DNA of 10,967 nt, taken from CAZFPA01 sp964520975. Its GTDB lineage: Bacteria; Bacillota; Negativicutes; Selenomonadales; Selenomonadaceae. Location: the NCBI GenBank assembly GCA_964520975.1, contig CAZFPA010000062.1, positions 1 through 10,967 of the forward strand, read 5' to 3'. The notes beneath the pieces are model-generated. The model saw only the letters and a list, made by a program, of their open reading frames with translations, had not been told where the DNA came from and did not search any database. Below are positions 1 to 6,280 of the stretch, one piece after another; position 1 is the stretch's first letter, and every line of letters begins with the position of its first letter. Made by a program: the position numbers and the translations under genes.

Positions 1-1
1 G

Positions 2-40
2 GCGGACGCGTTGGAAGGATTCCGCGCTGCGGAATCATGA
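2..40 (+). CDS. C-terminal end of an upstream gene (partial)
   Basis: Reading frame 2 is open from the window edge and stops at TGA 38-40, giving the tail ADALEGFRAAES. It is preferred over the other + frames because an intrinsic terminator begins 18 bases after this stop. The product cannot be recognised from 12 residues. The same bases form an 8-bp hairpin (GATTCCGC/GCGGAATC, 18-36), which is probably incidental to the coding sequence. The assignment rests only on stop position and terminator context. Confidence 0.3.
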   Translation, partial: ADALEGFRAAES

Positions 41-57
41 ACAAGGACGTTATAAAG

Positions 58-90
58 GATCTGCAGCGGAGGCAAGCTGTAGATCTTTTT
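58..90 (+). terminator. Rho-independent terminator of the upstream + strand gene
   Basis: GATCTGCAG (58-66) pairs with CTGTAGATC (77-85), 9 bp with one G-T wobble, a 10-base loop, and TTTTT directly after the stem at 86-90. It would end transcription entering from the left edge and faces the porin terminator on the other strand. Confidence 0.65.
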
Positions 91-94
91 GTAC

Positions 95-130
95 AAAAAT
101 ACGCTGCCAGTGCAGAGGCCTGGCAGCGTA
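95..130 (-). terminator. Rho-independent terminator of the porin gene
   Basis: TACGCTGCCAG (100-110) and CTGGCAGCGTA (120-130) form a perfect 11-bp stem with a 9-base loop. On the - strand the stem is followed by TTTTT (complement of AAAAA 95-99), the canonical intrinsic terminator form. It lies 70 bases beyond the porin stop codon, so the porin is probably transcribed alone. Confidence 0.8.
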
Positions 131-200
131 AGAGGGATTTTATATAGCAGCTTAAACTATGGTGCTATAAACTTAGGAAATGTGAATGGTCGTTGATTAA

Positions 201-1559
201 TCAGAATGCGAAGATGAGATTTGAGAAGAAGGCGGTGTGATTGTTATGGTTGTCTGCATAGCTTTGGTCGATGGCTTTGCCAAAGAAGAAATAGTTCTGG
301 AGCTGGATGTTCTTTGTAAAGTGATACCACAGACTGGCTTCCAGACCTTTGCTGCCTGGTTTTTCACTGCCGTTGACGATGCTGGACATGATCAGAGCAT
401 CTGAGCCGAGGTAGCGATAGCCAAGTGATCCGCCCCAGCGTTTGCTGCCCCAAGGACTGCCGTTATAGACAAATTTGATGTCGTATGCTTTGTTTTGATA
501 GCCCTGGTTGCCATGCGAATAGAAAGTAGTGAGATCGACGTTCTCCGCAAGATTTTGGCGAAGATTGAGGGCGACAATGCCGAGGCGGCTGTCATCATAG
601 GCATTTGGTGATTTCAGGCTGTAATAGCCAAGACCGGCAGAGGTCTTGGGGGTGAAGGAATGTTCAATAGAAAAGCCATGCACCTGAAGGGAATCATCGT
701 TGGCCCAGCCAGTGCCTGCACTGTTGCGAGAGAAATCATAACGGCCGCCGTTGCGGATAAAACCGGCAGACCAAGGTGAGGAAAGGTCGGCGTTCTTTTC
801 ATAAACCATACCGGTATAGGCATGCAAGGAAGTATCCTTGTTCATTGCATAGTCAACCTCGACACCTTTGACACGGGCATTGCTTACCACGCCATCCTGG
901 AGGCCTGGTGTGAAGAGACCGATCGTTGTATTCAGGCCTTTGCCAATCGGCCCGCGGGCATAGAGATGATAGATGGCAGCATTAACTTCTTTTGAGGATG
1001 TACCATAATCATCACTGAAGCTCTTTTCCTTGTTCCAGCCTTCACTGGAGCCCCATTTCCAGTCAACGCCGCCATGGACGTTCCAGCCGTCCCCAACATT
1101 GCCGTCAACATTCAGGAACAGTTCTTTTTCCCACCAGGTATGCTCATCGTAAGTGCCCGCCATAGCTTTGTTGCAGAAAACACCGCTGATCTTCACGTTA
1201 TCGGATTTCTTTTCCAGATTGTTGACGCGGACGCCAATCGAGCTCAGTTCATCGGAGAATTCCTTTGAGAGACGGTCGATAAGCGCACGGTCTTCTTTAC
1301 TGGCTTTTTCGGAATGCGTGCGGGCACTTGCGACCATCTGCGCCATTTCATAGCGGGTGATTGCGCGATCTCCGCGGAAGGTTCCATCGCCATAGCCAGT
1401 GACAATGCCATCATTGGACAGCTTTGTGACAGCCGCAATTGCCCAGTGATCCTGGGGCACATCAGAGTAAAGCTGATCGGCGGTAGCCGCAGATGCGGCA
1501 CCAGTACTGAGAATGAGTGCGGATACGAGAGCTGCCATGAGTTTCTTTTTGTTTTTCAT
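201..1559 (-). CDS. SLH-domain outer-membrane porin (OmpM/Mep45-like)
   Basis: This 452-residue protein is predicted to be an outer-membrane beta-barrel porin anchored to the cell wall. Residues 1-25 are a signal peptide with a KNKKK start and a hydrophobic run ending ASA. Residues about 29-80 are an SLH domain (YSDVPQDHWA, GIVTGYGDGTFR, ITRYEMAQM). Residues about 83-120 are charged and likely coiled coil. The rest has alternating polar and hydrophobic segments rich in Gly, Tyr and Trp, and the chain ends in Phe, typical of barrel proteins. In Negativicutes this family binds peptidoglycan through SLH and forms the general outer-membrane pore. The start ATG has AGGAGGAG (1571-1578) upstream. 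The gene is divergent from the PTS operon and shares a mirrored promoter with it, suggesting a sugar-specific porin. Its pore specificity cannot be read from sequence. A single Cys (residue 129) at the start of the barrel is slightly unusual. Confidence 0.9.
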   Translation of the reverse strand: MKNKKKLMAALVSALILSTGAASAATADQLYSDVPQDHWAIAAVTKLSNDGIVTGYGDGTFRGDRAITRYEMAQMVASARTHSEKASKEDRALIDRLSKEFSDELSSIGVRVNNLEKKSDNVKISGVFCNKAMAGTYDEHTWWEKELFLNVDGNVGDGWNVHGGVDWKWGSSEGWNKEKSFSDDYGTSSKEVNAAIYHLYARGPIGKGLNTTIGLFTPGLQDGVVSNARVKGVEVDYAMNKDTSLHAYTGMVYEKNADLSSPWSAGFIRNGGRYDFSRNSAGTGWANDDSLQVHGFSIEHSFTPKTSAGLGYYSLKSPNAYDDSRLGIVALNLRQNLAENVDLTTFYSHGNQGYQNKAYDIKFVYNGSPWGSKRWGGSLGYRYLGSDALIMSSIVNGSEKPGSKGLEASLWYHFTKNIQLQNYFFFGKAIDQSYADNHNNHTAFFSNLIFAF

Positions 1560-1606
1560 AAAGTTCTTTTCTCCTCCTAGTCGAATATGACAGAAAATTC
1601 ATATTC

Positions 1607-1634
1607 ATATTAATTGATTTAACAGAATTAATAT
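1607..1634. promoter_or_regulatory. Dyad over the porin -10/start region, possible operator
   Basis: ATATTAATT (1607-1615) and AATTAATAT (1626-1634) are perfect 9-base inverted repeats with a 10-base spacer. They overlap the proposed porin -10 box and transcription start, where a bound repressor would block initiation. The region is AT-rich, so chance symmetry is possible. Confidence 0.35.
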
Positions 1635-1659
1635 AACATCAAGTCTCTAGTTTTGTCAA
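1630..1659 (-). promoter_or_regulatory. Sigma-70 type promoter of the porin gene
   Basis: On the - strand a perfect TTGACA -35 box (1659-1654) is followed by TATATT (1635-1630, spacer 18) or TTATAT (1636-1631, spacer 17) as the -10. The resulting leader would be about 65 bases. Confidence 0.65.
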
Positions 1660-1660
1660 T

Positions 1661-1676
1661 AAAAGGTATATCTTTT
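1661..1676. promoter_or_regulatory. Operator candidate next to the porin -35 box
   Basis: AAAAGGTATATCTTTT has 5-base inverted arms AAAAG/CTTTT around a TATA centre. It sits one base from the porin -35 box. The same 16-base pattern lies two bases from the -35 box of the divergent PTS operon, and half of it recurs before the kinase gene. A GntR-family regulator encoded in this window is the obvious candidate to bind it, but this is inference. Confidence 0.5.
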
Positions 1677-1763
1677 AAATTATAAAGGATAACATTATAG
1701 AAACAGTAGATATATAATACTACACATAATGTTTATAAATGTTATTTTTATAATTTAAAAGAT
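1670..1763. repeat. Large imperfect inverted repeat between the divergent promoters
   Basis: The 17-base string ATCTTTTAAATTATAAA (1670-1686) is repeated exactly in inverted orientation at 1747-1763. After a 2-versus-1 base difference, ATAACATT (1689-1696) matches inverted ATAACATT (1738-1745). The symmetry centre is near 1716. Together with the outer operator candidates and -35 boxes, this makes the two promoter regions mirror copies, as expected from an inverted duplication. The right copy has about 21 extra bases (1764-1784) that repeat the AAAAGAT unit. Confidence 0.75.
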
Positions 1764-1777
1764 TGCCTAACTTTTAT

Positions 1778-1793
1778 AAAAGATATAACTTTT
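1778..1793. promoter_or_regulatory. Operator candidate next to the PTS operon -35 box
   Basis: AAAAGATATAACTTTT has the same AAAAG-N6-CTTTT layout as the site beside the porin promoter and ends two bases before TTGACA. A second spaced pair, AAAAG (1757-1761) and CTTTT (1771-1775), and the perfect palindrome CTTTTATAAAAG (1771-1782) lie just upstream, so this promoter may carry two overlapping sites. Confidence 0.5.
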
Positions 1794-1795
1794 TA

Positions 1796-1824
1796 TTGAC
1801 ATAGAATAATCTATTTCGTATAAT
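1796..1824 (+). promoter_or_regulatory. Consensus sigma-70 promoter of the PTS operon
   Basis: TTGACA (1796-1801) and TATAAT (1819-1824) are both perfect consensus boxes separated by 17 bases. Transcription should begin near 1831, giving a leader of about 50 bases. Such a strong promoter suggests control by repression. Confidence 0.85.
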
Positions 1825-1851
1825 GTGAATTGTAAGAACAAGCAATACACA
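1824..1851. promoter_or_regulatory. Dyad at the PTS operon start site, possible operator
   Basis: TGTGAATTG (1824-1832) and CAATACACA (1843-1851) are 9-base inverted arms with one mismatch and a 10-base spacer, lying over the predicted transcription start. The arm and spacer lengths equal those of the dyad at the porin promoter, though the sequences differ. It could instead form a short hairpin in the leader RNA. Confidence 0.35.
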
Positions 1852-1880
1852 GTGATAAAAAATATAAGGAGGAAAAGATC

Positions 1881-2183
1881 ATGAATATTTATCTTGTTTG
1901 CAATGCCGGGATGTCTACGTCAATTCTGGTCCGGAAAATGCAGGAAGCTGCAGCGAAAGATAATCTGGATGTACACATTGAAGCCTTTTCGGTAGAGATT
2001 CTGGATGAAAAGGTGGACACCGCAGATGTCGTTTTATTGGGGCCGCAGATACGGCACATGCTCAACGATGTCCGTAAAGTGGTTGCGGAAAAGTGTCCGG
2101 TGGATGTCATCGATATGCGTGATTATGGTATGATCCGTGGTGACAAAGTCTTGGCCAGAGCCTTGAAGATGGCTGGAAAATAA
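1881..2183 (+). CDS. PTS lactose/cellobiose-family EIIB component
   Basis: This 100-residue cytoplasmic protein receives phosphate from EIIA on a cysteine and passes it to the sugar during transport by EIIC. The phosphocysteine is Cys7 in the conserved N-terminal loop YLVCNAGMSTS. Later segments VVLLGPQIRHM and VDVIDMRDYGM match the core of the family, and the length is typical. The start has a strong site AAGGAGG (1866-1872) eight bases upstream. It is the first gene of the operon, with EIIC 27 bases downstream. The family handles cellobiose, lactose, chitobiose and other beta-disaccharides. The neighbouring mannanase suggests mannobiose or a gluco-manno disaccharide here, which is inference. 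CelB/ChbB-type symbols are not assigned because the substrate is unproven. Confidence 0.93.
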   Translation: MNIYLVCNAGMSTSILVRKMQEAAAKDNLDVHIEAFSVEILDEKVDTADVVLLGPQIRHMLNDVRKVVAEKCPVDVIDMRDYGMIRGDKVLARALKMAGK

Positions 2184-2210
2184 TTTGCAATTTGAGGGGG
2201 AGAAAAGAAA

Positions 2211-3563
2211 ATGGGTTCTGTAATTTCGTCGTTTGAAAGGGTTATGATGCCGATTGCGGGCAGAATTTCCAGCAATAAATTTTTACTTGCCATGCGTGAT
2301 GCATTTTCCATGTTGTTACCGTTTATTATTGTCGGTTCGTTTTTTGGCATCATGGAATGGGTTGTATTGGACCCCTGGGGAACGATCATGGGAGAAAATG
2401 GTTTAAATCTTGGTAGCGTGCTTTCTGGCGGGTTGACAGGAGATGCTTATAAGGCCTGCGGATTTGTTGCAACGATGCAGATGCTGCAGGGGCTTTGCAA
2501 TAATGTTGTAACTGTAGGCTTCGGCGTATTTTCGTTTTTACTGGTGGCTGCTTTTTCTTACCGGCTTGGCGGTATCTGGGGTGGCGATAAGTTTTCAACG
2601 GCGCTCACAGCAATCGGTGCTTTCATTATCATTACGCCGCAGCAGATTGTCGGCAAGGCTGGTGATAAGATGGGAGCCTTCAGCCTGGACTATTTTGGTA
2701 ATAAAGGGGTACTCACGGCTTTGATTGTAGCAACCGTGGCCTCCTGGATTTTCGTCAAGCTGTCAAAAAATGAAAAAATTCGGATCAAGATGCCGGATAC
2801 GGTTCCACCTGCGGTATCACAGTCCTTTGCGGTACTTATTCCAGTCATGGTGACGTTAAGTGTATTTACTATTTTTGCAACTGTTCTTGCGCAGGCCAAT
2901 TTGTTTGGTAAGGCAGCATTGAATGATTTGATTTATGCTATCATACAGGCACCACTCATGGGATTTTCACAGGGGCTGGGTTTTTCCATGCTGTATCAGT
3001 TTATTGTATGGTTCTTTTGGTGGTTTGGCATTCATGGGCACAATGTTACGGCAGCTGTTCAGAACATGGTCTATATGCCGGCGCAATTGGCCAATCAGGC
3101 TGGAGATGCTTCTTATATTTTCAGTAATGGCTTTTTTGAGGCTGGGCTCATGCATATCATGGGGCTCGTCATCGCTATTTTCCTGTTTTCGAAAAAGGAC
3201 AGCTGGCGTGCAGTCGCCAAGCTGGGAGCACCGGCAATGCTCTTTAATATCCAGGAGCCGATTGCTTTTGGCTTGCCGATTGTCCTGAATCCAATTTTAC
3301 TGATTCCGTATATTCTGGCGCCGCTCGCGAATACTGTTGTTGGCTGGTTACTTGTATCTTCAGGGTTAGTGCCTATTTTTAAATACGTTGTACCGTGGAC
3401 AATGCCGCTTTTCTTTGGCGGAACGATTGGGACAGGTTCCATCATGGGTGGCCTGTTGCAGGTGTTGTGGCTGGTCATGGACGTATGTATCTATGCGCCA
3501 TTTGTCATCGCTTCGAATAAAATTAAGGAGACGGATGAAGAAGCTGATACTGGTGAAAGTTAA
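2211..3563 (+). CDS. PTS lactose/cellobiose-family EIIC permease
   Basis: This 450-residue inner-membrane protein is the sugar channel of the PTS and couples uptake to 6-phosphorylation. It has about ten hydrophobic segments, for example around residues 31-50, 99-117, 131-143, 166-183, 206-228, 259-273, 312-327, 355-386 and 411-435. Two family hallmarks are visible: WFGIHGHN (residues 271-278, His275) and NIQEPIAFGLPIVLNP (346-361, Glu349). In structures of the ChbC family a conserved His and Glu from these regions line the sugar site. The C-terminus is charged (KIKETDEEADTGES) and cytoplasmic. GAGGGGG (2194-2200) serves as ribosome binding site. It lies between EIIB and EIIA, so all three sugar-specific parts are separate proteins here. 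Confidence 0.93.
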   Translation: MGSVISSFERVMMPIAGRISSNKFLLAMRDAFSMLLPFIIVGSFFGIMEWVVLDPWGTIMGENGLNLGSVLSGGLTGDAYKACGFVATMQMLQGLCNNVVTVGFGVFSFLLVAAFSYRLGGIWGGDKFSTALTAIGAFIIITPQQIVGKAGDKMGAFSLDYFGNKGVLTALIVATVASWIFVKLSKNEKIRIKMPDTVPPAVSQSFAVLIPVMVTLSVFTIFATVLAQANLFGKAALNDLIYAIIQAPLMGFSQGLGFSMLYQFIVWFFWWFGIHGHNVTAAVQNMVYMPAQLANQAGDASYIFSNGFFEAGLMHIMGLVIAIFLFSKKDSWRAVAKLGAPAMLFNIQEPIAFGLPIVLNPILLIPYILAPLANTVVGWLLVSSGLVPIFKYVVPWTMPLFFGGTIGTGSIMGGLLQVLWLVMDVCIYAPFVIASNKIKETDEEADTGES

Positions 3564-3620
3564 AGCCTGGATAGCGGCATAGAGTTTTTTGCAGATTATT
3601 AGGTGAGCGAGGTTTTTATT

Positions 3621-3947
3621 TTGGATGAAAAAGTGGTAGAACAATCCATGCAGCTGATCCTGCATTCGGGGACCGGTCGGTCCATGGTCATTGAGGCTGT
3701 CCGGAAGCTCCTGCAGGATGGGGATGCGGCAGCAGCAAAGGAAAAAATCAATGAAGCAGGCAAGGAGATCGGCGAGGCACATGATATTCAGACCGCAATG
3801 ATGTCTGCGGAATGTGACGGACAGGCGGTTGAAAAATCGATCTTGCTTATCCATGCGCAGGATCATTTCATGACGGCTTTAGCGGTACGGGATATGGCAC
3901 AGCTCATGGTGGAAATGTATGAGAAGCTGGGGCCAAAAAAGGATTGA
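3621..3947 (+). CDS. PTS lactose/cellobiose-family EIIA component
   Basis: This small all-helical, normally trimeric cytoplasmic protein carries phosphate from HPr to EIIB. The signature IHAQDHFMTA holds the phosphorylated His and the nearby metal-binding Asp; HSGTGRS near the N-terminus is also typical. I chose TTG 3621 because GAGG (3609-3612) sits eight bases upstream and the protein then starts DEKVVEQSM, matching the family. With this start the active His is residue 78 and the Asp residue 81, the same numbers as in the lactococcal lactose EIIA. A GTG at 3603 would add six residues but has no ribosome binding site. The protein is 108 residues. HPr and EI must be encoded elsewhere. Confidence 0.9.
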   Translation: MDEKVVEQSMQLILHSGTGRSMVIEAVRKLLQDGDAAAAKEKINEAGKEIGEAHDIQTAMMSAECDGQAVEKSILLIHAQDHFMTALAVRDMAQLMVEMYEKLGPKKD

Positions 3948-3959
3948 ACCGCAGGCTTG

Positions 3960-4004
3960 GCTCCAGGATGCTGCCTGGCAGAAAATACAGGCAGCAACTG
4001 GAGC
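3960..4004 (+). other. Long intercistronic stem-loop between EIIA and GH1
   Basis: GCTCCAG (3960-3966) pairs with CTGGAGC (3998-4004), and GCTGCCTG (3970-3977) with CAGGCAGC (3988-3995): 15 bp in two helices split by a GAT/AA internal loop, closed by a 10-base loop. No T-run follows, so it is not a terminator. Such hairpins often protect or punctuate mRNA and may set different levels for the PTS and GH1 genes. Confidence 0.7.
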
Positions 4005-4043
4005 GGTATATATAGGAAGCTTTTTAGGAAGAAAGGACAAGGT

Positions 4044-5441
4044 ATGGTTATAAAATATAAATTCCCCGATAAATTCTGGTGGGGAGCTGCAACCTCTGGA
4101 CCGCAGAGTGAAGGACGTTTCCATAAGGCACATCGCAATGTGTTCGATTATTGGTATGATATTGAACCGCAGGCATTTTTTCAGCAGGTAGGGCCGGATA
4201 TCGCCTCTAATTTTTACAATAGCTACAAAGAGGATATTCAGCTCATGAAGGATATTGGACTGAATACGGTCCGGACCTCAATTCAATGGACACGTCTTAT
4301 CCGAAACTTTGAAACAGGTGAAACCGATGCGGATGGTGTCCGTTTCTATAATGCGGTGATTGATGAGTTTCTGCGGCAGGGAATTACCCCCATTATAAAT
4401 TTGCATCATTTTGATCTTCCTGTAGAGCTTTACGATCGATATGGCGGTTGGGAGTCCAAGAAAGTGGTAGAGTTGTTTGTTCTTTTTGCCAAAAAGTGTT
4501 TTACGCTTTTTGGTGACAGGGTCAAGAATTGGATTACCTTCAATGAGCCCATGGTTATAGTGGAAGGCGAGTATTTGTATCAATTCCATTATCCCAATAT
4601 TGTTGATGGGAAAAAGGCGGTACAGGCACTCTTTAATATTAATCTGGCCTCAGCACGGGCAATCGAGGCTTTTCATGCCTCCGCCTGTGCGGCCGATGAT
4701 GGGCGGATTGGGATTGTCCTGAATCTCACGCCCGCTTATCCGCGGTCAACGCAGCCGACGGATAAGGCGGCTGCTGCCTTTGCGGAGGATTTCAAAAATC
4801 GGTCCTTCCTCGATCCGGCAGTCAAGGGGGAGTTTCCGGAAACACTGGTTAAAGTCTTGCAGGAGGATGGTGTCCTTTGGCAGGCGACACCCGAGGAATT
4901 ATCGGTCATTCAGCGAAATACGGTGGATTTTCTTGGTGTCAATTATTATCAGCCCTTTCGTGCGAAGGCCCGGGAACTGCCTTTTGATGCGGCGCAGGGC
5001 TGGTTGCCGGAAAAGCATTTTGCTGTCTATGAAATGCCAGGTCGTCGCATGAATCCCTATCGTGGTTGGGAGATTTATCCGCAGGCAATGTACGATATTG
5101 CAATTAACATACGTGATAATTACGACAACATTCCCTGGTTTATTTCAGAAAATGGCATGGGAGTTGAAGGCGAAGAGAAGTTCATGAATGCCGAAGGCTA
5201 TATCGAAGATGACTACCGCATTGATTTTTATAAGGAGCATTTGAGCTGGCTGTATAAGGGGATTAAGGAAGGTTCCCGTTGTTTTGGTTTTCATGCCTGG
5301 ACGCCAATTGATTGCTGGTCCTGGTCTAATGCGTATAAGAACCGTTATGGCTATATTGGTGTGGATCTCGCAACGCAGAAAAAGACGATTAAGAAGTCTG
5401 GATACTGGATCAAGGAAGTCATAGCGAATAACGGCTTTTAG
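4044..5441 (+). CDS. GH1 6-phospho-beta-glucosidase-type enzyme
   Basis: This 465-residue cytoplasmic enzyme should hydrolyse the 6-phosphorylated beta-disaccharide delivered by the PTS. The GH1 fold is clear: N-terminal FPDKFWWGAATSGPQSEG, acid/base Glu168 in TFNEP, nucleophile Glu369 in FISENG, and NLHHFDLP near residue 119. In the 6-phosphate pocket the segment CWSWSNAYKNRYG gives Ser426 and Tyr435, which align with LacG-type Ser and Tyr, while the usual Lys two residues before Tyr is Asn433 and Lys432 is one place earlier. The start is ATG 4044 with GAAAGGA (4031-4037) upstream; a longer frame from TTG 3957 runs through a hairpin and is rejected. Phospho-beta-glucosidase is the family call; activity on phosphorylated mannobiose is a possibility suggested only by the GH26 neighbour. 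Confidence 0.88.
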   Translation: MVIKYKFPDKFWWGAATSGPQSEGRFHKAHRNVFDYWYDIEPQAFFQQVGPDIASNFYNSYKEDIQLMKDIGLNTVRTSIQWTRLIRNFETGETDADGVRFYNAVIDEFLRQGITPIINLHHFDLPVELYDRYGGWESKKVVELFVLFAKKCFTLFGDRVKNWITFNEPMVIVEGEYLYQFHYPNIVDGKKAVQALFNINLASARAIEAFHASACAADDGRIGIVLNLTPAYPRSTQPTDKAAAAFAEDFKNRSFLDPAVKGEFPETLVKVLQEDGVLWQATPEELSVIQRNTVDFLGVNYYQPFRAKARELPFDAAQGWLPEKHFAVYEMPGRRMNPYRGWEIYPQAMYDIAINIRDNYDNIPWFISENGMGVEGEEKFMNAEGYIEDDYRIDFYKEHLSWLYKGIKEGSRCFGFHAWTPIDCWSWSNAYKNRYGYIGVDLATQKKTIKKSGYWIKEVIANNGF

Positions 5442-5447
5442 GTAAGG

Positions 5448-5470
5448 GGCTCCGGTAATTTTCCGGGGCT
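5448..5470 (+). other. Small stem-loop between GH1 and the first GntR gene
   Basis: GCTCCGG (5449-5455) pairs with CCGGGGC (5463-5469), 7 bp with one wobble and a 7-base loop. No T-run follows, so it is not a terminator and the regulator is probably cotranscribed with GH1. Confidence 0.45.
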
Positions 5471-5489
5471 GAAACGAGAGGAAAATTGT

Positions 5490-6200
5490 ATGCTTAAATA
5501 TCAGGGAATAGCAGATGCGCTTCGCCGGGAAATTGAGTGTGGGCTCTATCTGCCAGGTGAACAGATTCCCTTGGAAGAAACACTGGGCAGACAGTTTCGG
5601 GTGTGTCGAGGCACCGTTAAAAGAGCTATGGATTTACTCGTTGCGCAGGGCCTGCTTGCCAGGCGCCGGGGAGCCGGCGCTTTTGTAAAGGCGCTGCCGG
5701 GAGCGGATGTCAAGGAATTGAGCATGGCGCATCAGCTTTCTGGTTTTGCCAAAACCTATCGTAAGGATAAGGTCACGACAAGGTGTATCCGTTTTTCCGT
5801 TCTTCATCCGAGCGAGGCTGTAGCCGCAAAGCTGCACATGTCCAGTCTGGAATTCGTCTATGACATCGTGCGGGTGCGTTATGCCAATGCGGTTCCCAGC
5901 GTCATAGAATATACAAAAATGCCGGTGCGCCTCATTCCAGGGATTGAGCAGGAGGTACTACTGCATTCCATTTATGACTATATAGAGTATGTACTGCAAC
6001 TGCATATCCAGTCAGCCCATCGGACCGTACGGTCGCGGATGCCGACAAAACTGGAAAAGGCGTATTTAGAAATAGCGGAGACACTGCCGGTCCTGGAGGT
6101 GGAGCAGGTTGCCTTTTTGGATGATGGCCGTCCCTTTGAATATTCGATATCCCATCATCGGGCTGATAAAAGTGTTTTTCGAGCTGTAAGTGTCCGCTGA
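5490..6200 (+). CDS. GntR-family regulator, HutC/UTRA type (first copy)
   Basis: This 236-residue DNA-binding protein has an N-terminal winged helix (residues about 1-68: YQGIADALRREI, then the recognition region CRGTVKRAMDLL and wing RRRGAGAFV) and a C-terminal UTRA sensor domain (about 85-233, ending FLDDGRPFEYSIS). UTRA domains of this class usually bind sugars or sugar phosphates. It starts 48 bases after GH1 with GAGAGGA (5474-5480) upstream, so it is likely the last gene of the PTS operon and subject to its own control. It is a paralogue of the regulator at 9246; my hand alignment gives about 127 identities over about 236 positions. It most likely represses the mirrored promoters at 1630-1824, but which copy acts there is unknown. 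Confidence 0.9.
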   Translation: MLKYQGIADALRREIECGLYLPGEQIPLEETLGRQFRVCRGTVKRAMDLLVAQGLLARRRGAGAFVKALPGADVKELSMAHQLSGFAKTYRKDKVTTRCIRFSVLHPSEAVAAKLHMSSLEFVYDIVRVRYANAVPSVIEYTKMPVRLIPGIEQEVLLHSIYDYIEYVLQLHIQSAHRTVRSRMPTKLEKAYLEIAETLPVLEVEQVAFLDDGRPFEYSISHHRADKSVFRAVSVR

Positions 6201-6209
6201 TGCAGTGGG

Positions 6210-6256
6210 AAAGAAGAGAACTGTTCAGAGTACAGAGCAGTTCTCTTCTTTATTTT
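6210..6256 (+). terminator. Strong terminator-like hairpin in front of the mannanase gene
   Basis: AAAGAAGAGAACTG (6210-6223) and CAGTTCTCTTCTTT (6238-6251) form a perfect 14-bp stem, extendable by three pairs into the loop, followed by ATTTT. It starts 10 bases after the first GntR stop and ends 25-30 bases before the GH26 start codon. It should end most operon transcripts; readthrough or a regulated alternative would be needed for GH26, since no promoter fits in the remaining gap. Confidence 0.75.
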
Positions 6257-6280
6257 AAAAAAGATAATGGAGGGAAGCGT

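Noticed and set aside
1560..1880. Catabolite-repression cre site
   Set aside because: I found no convincing match to the cre consensus in the divergent promoter region.
3366..3866. - strand open frame of 166 residues across the EIIC/EIIA junction
   Set aside because: Antisense to two well-supported PTS genes and without start signals.
3957..4043. N-terminal extension of GH1 from TTG 3957
   Set aside because: The extra 29 residues do not match GH1, there is no ribosome site, and the bases form the intercistronic hairpin; ATG 4044 has a proper site.
6200..6280. N-terminal extension of the mannanase from ATG 6200
   Set aside because: It spans the terminator hairpin and would bury the signal peptide; ATG 6281 has GGAGGG and a normal secretion signal.
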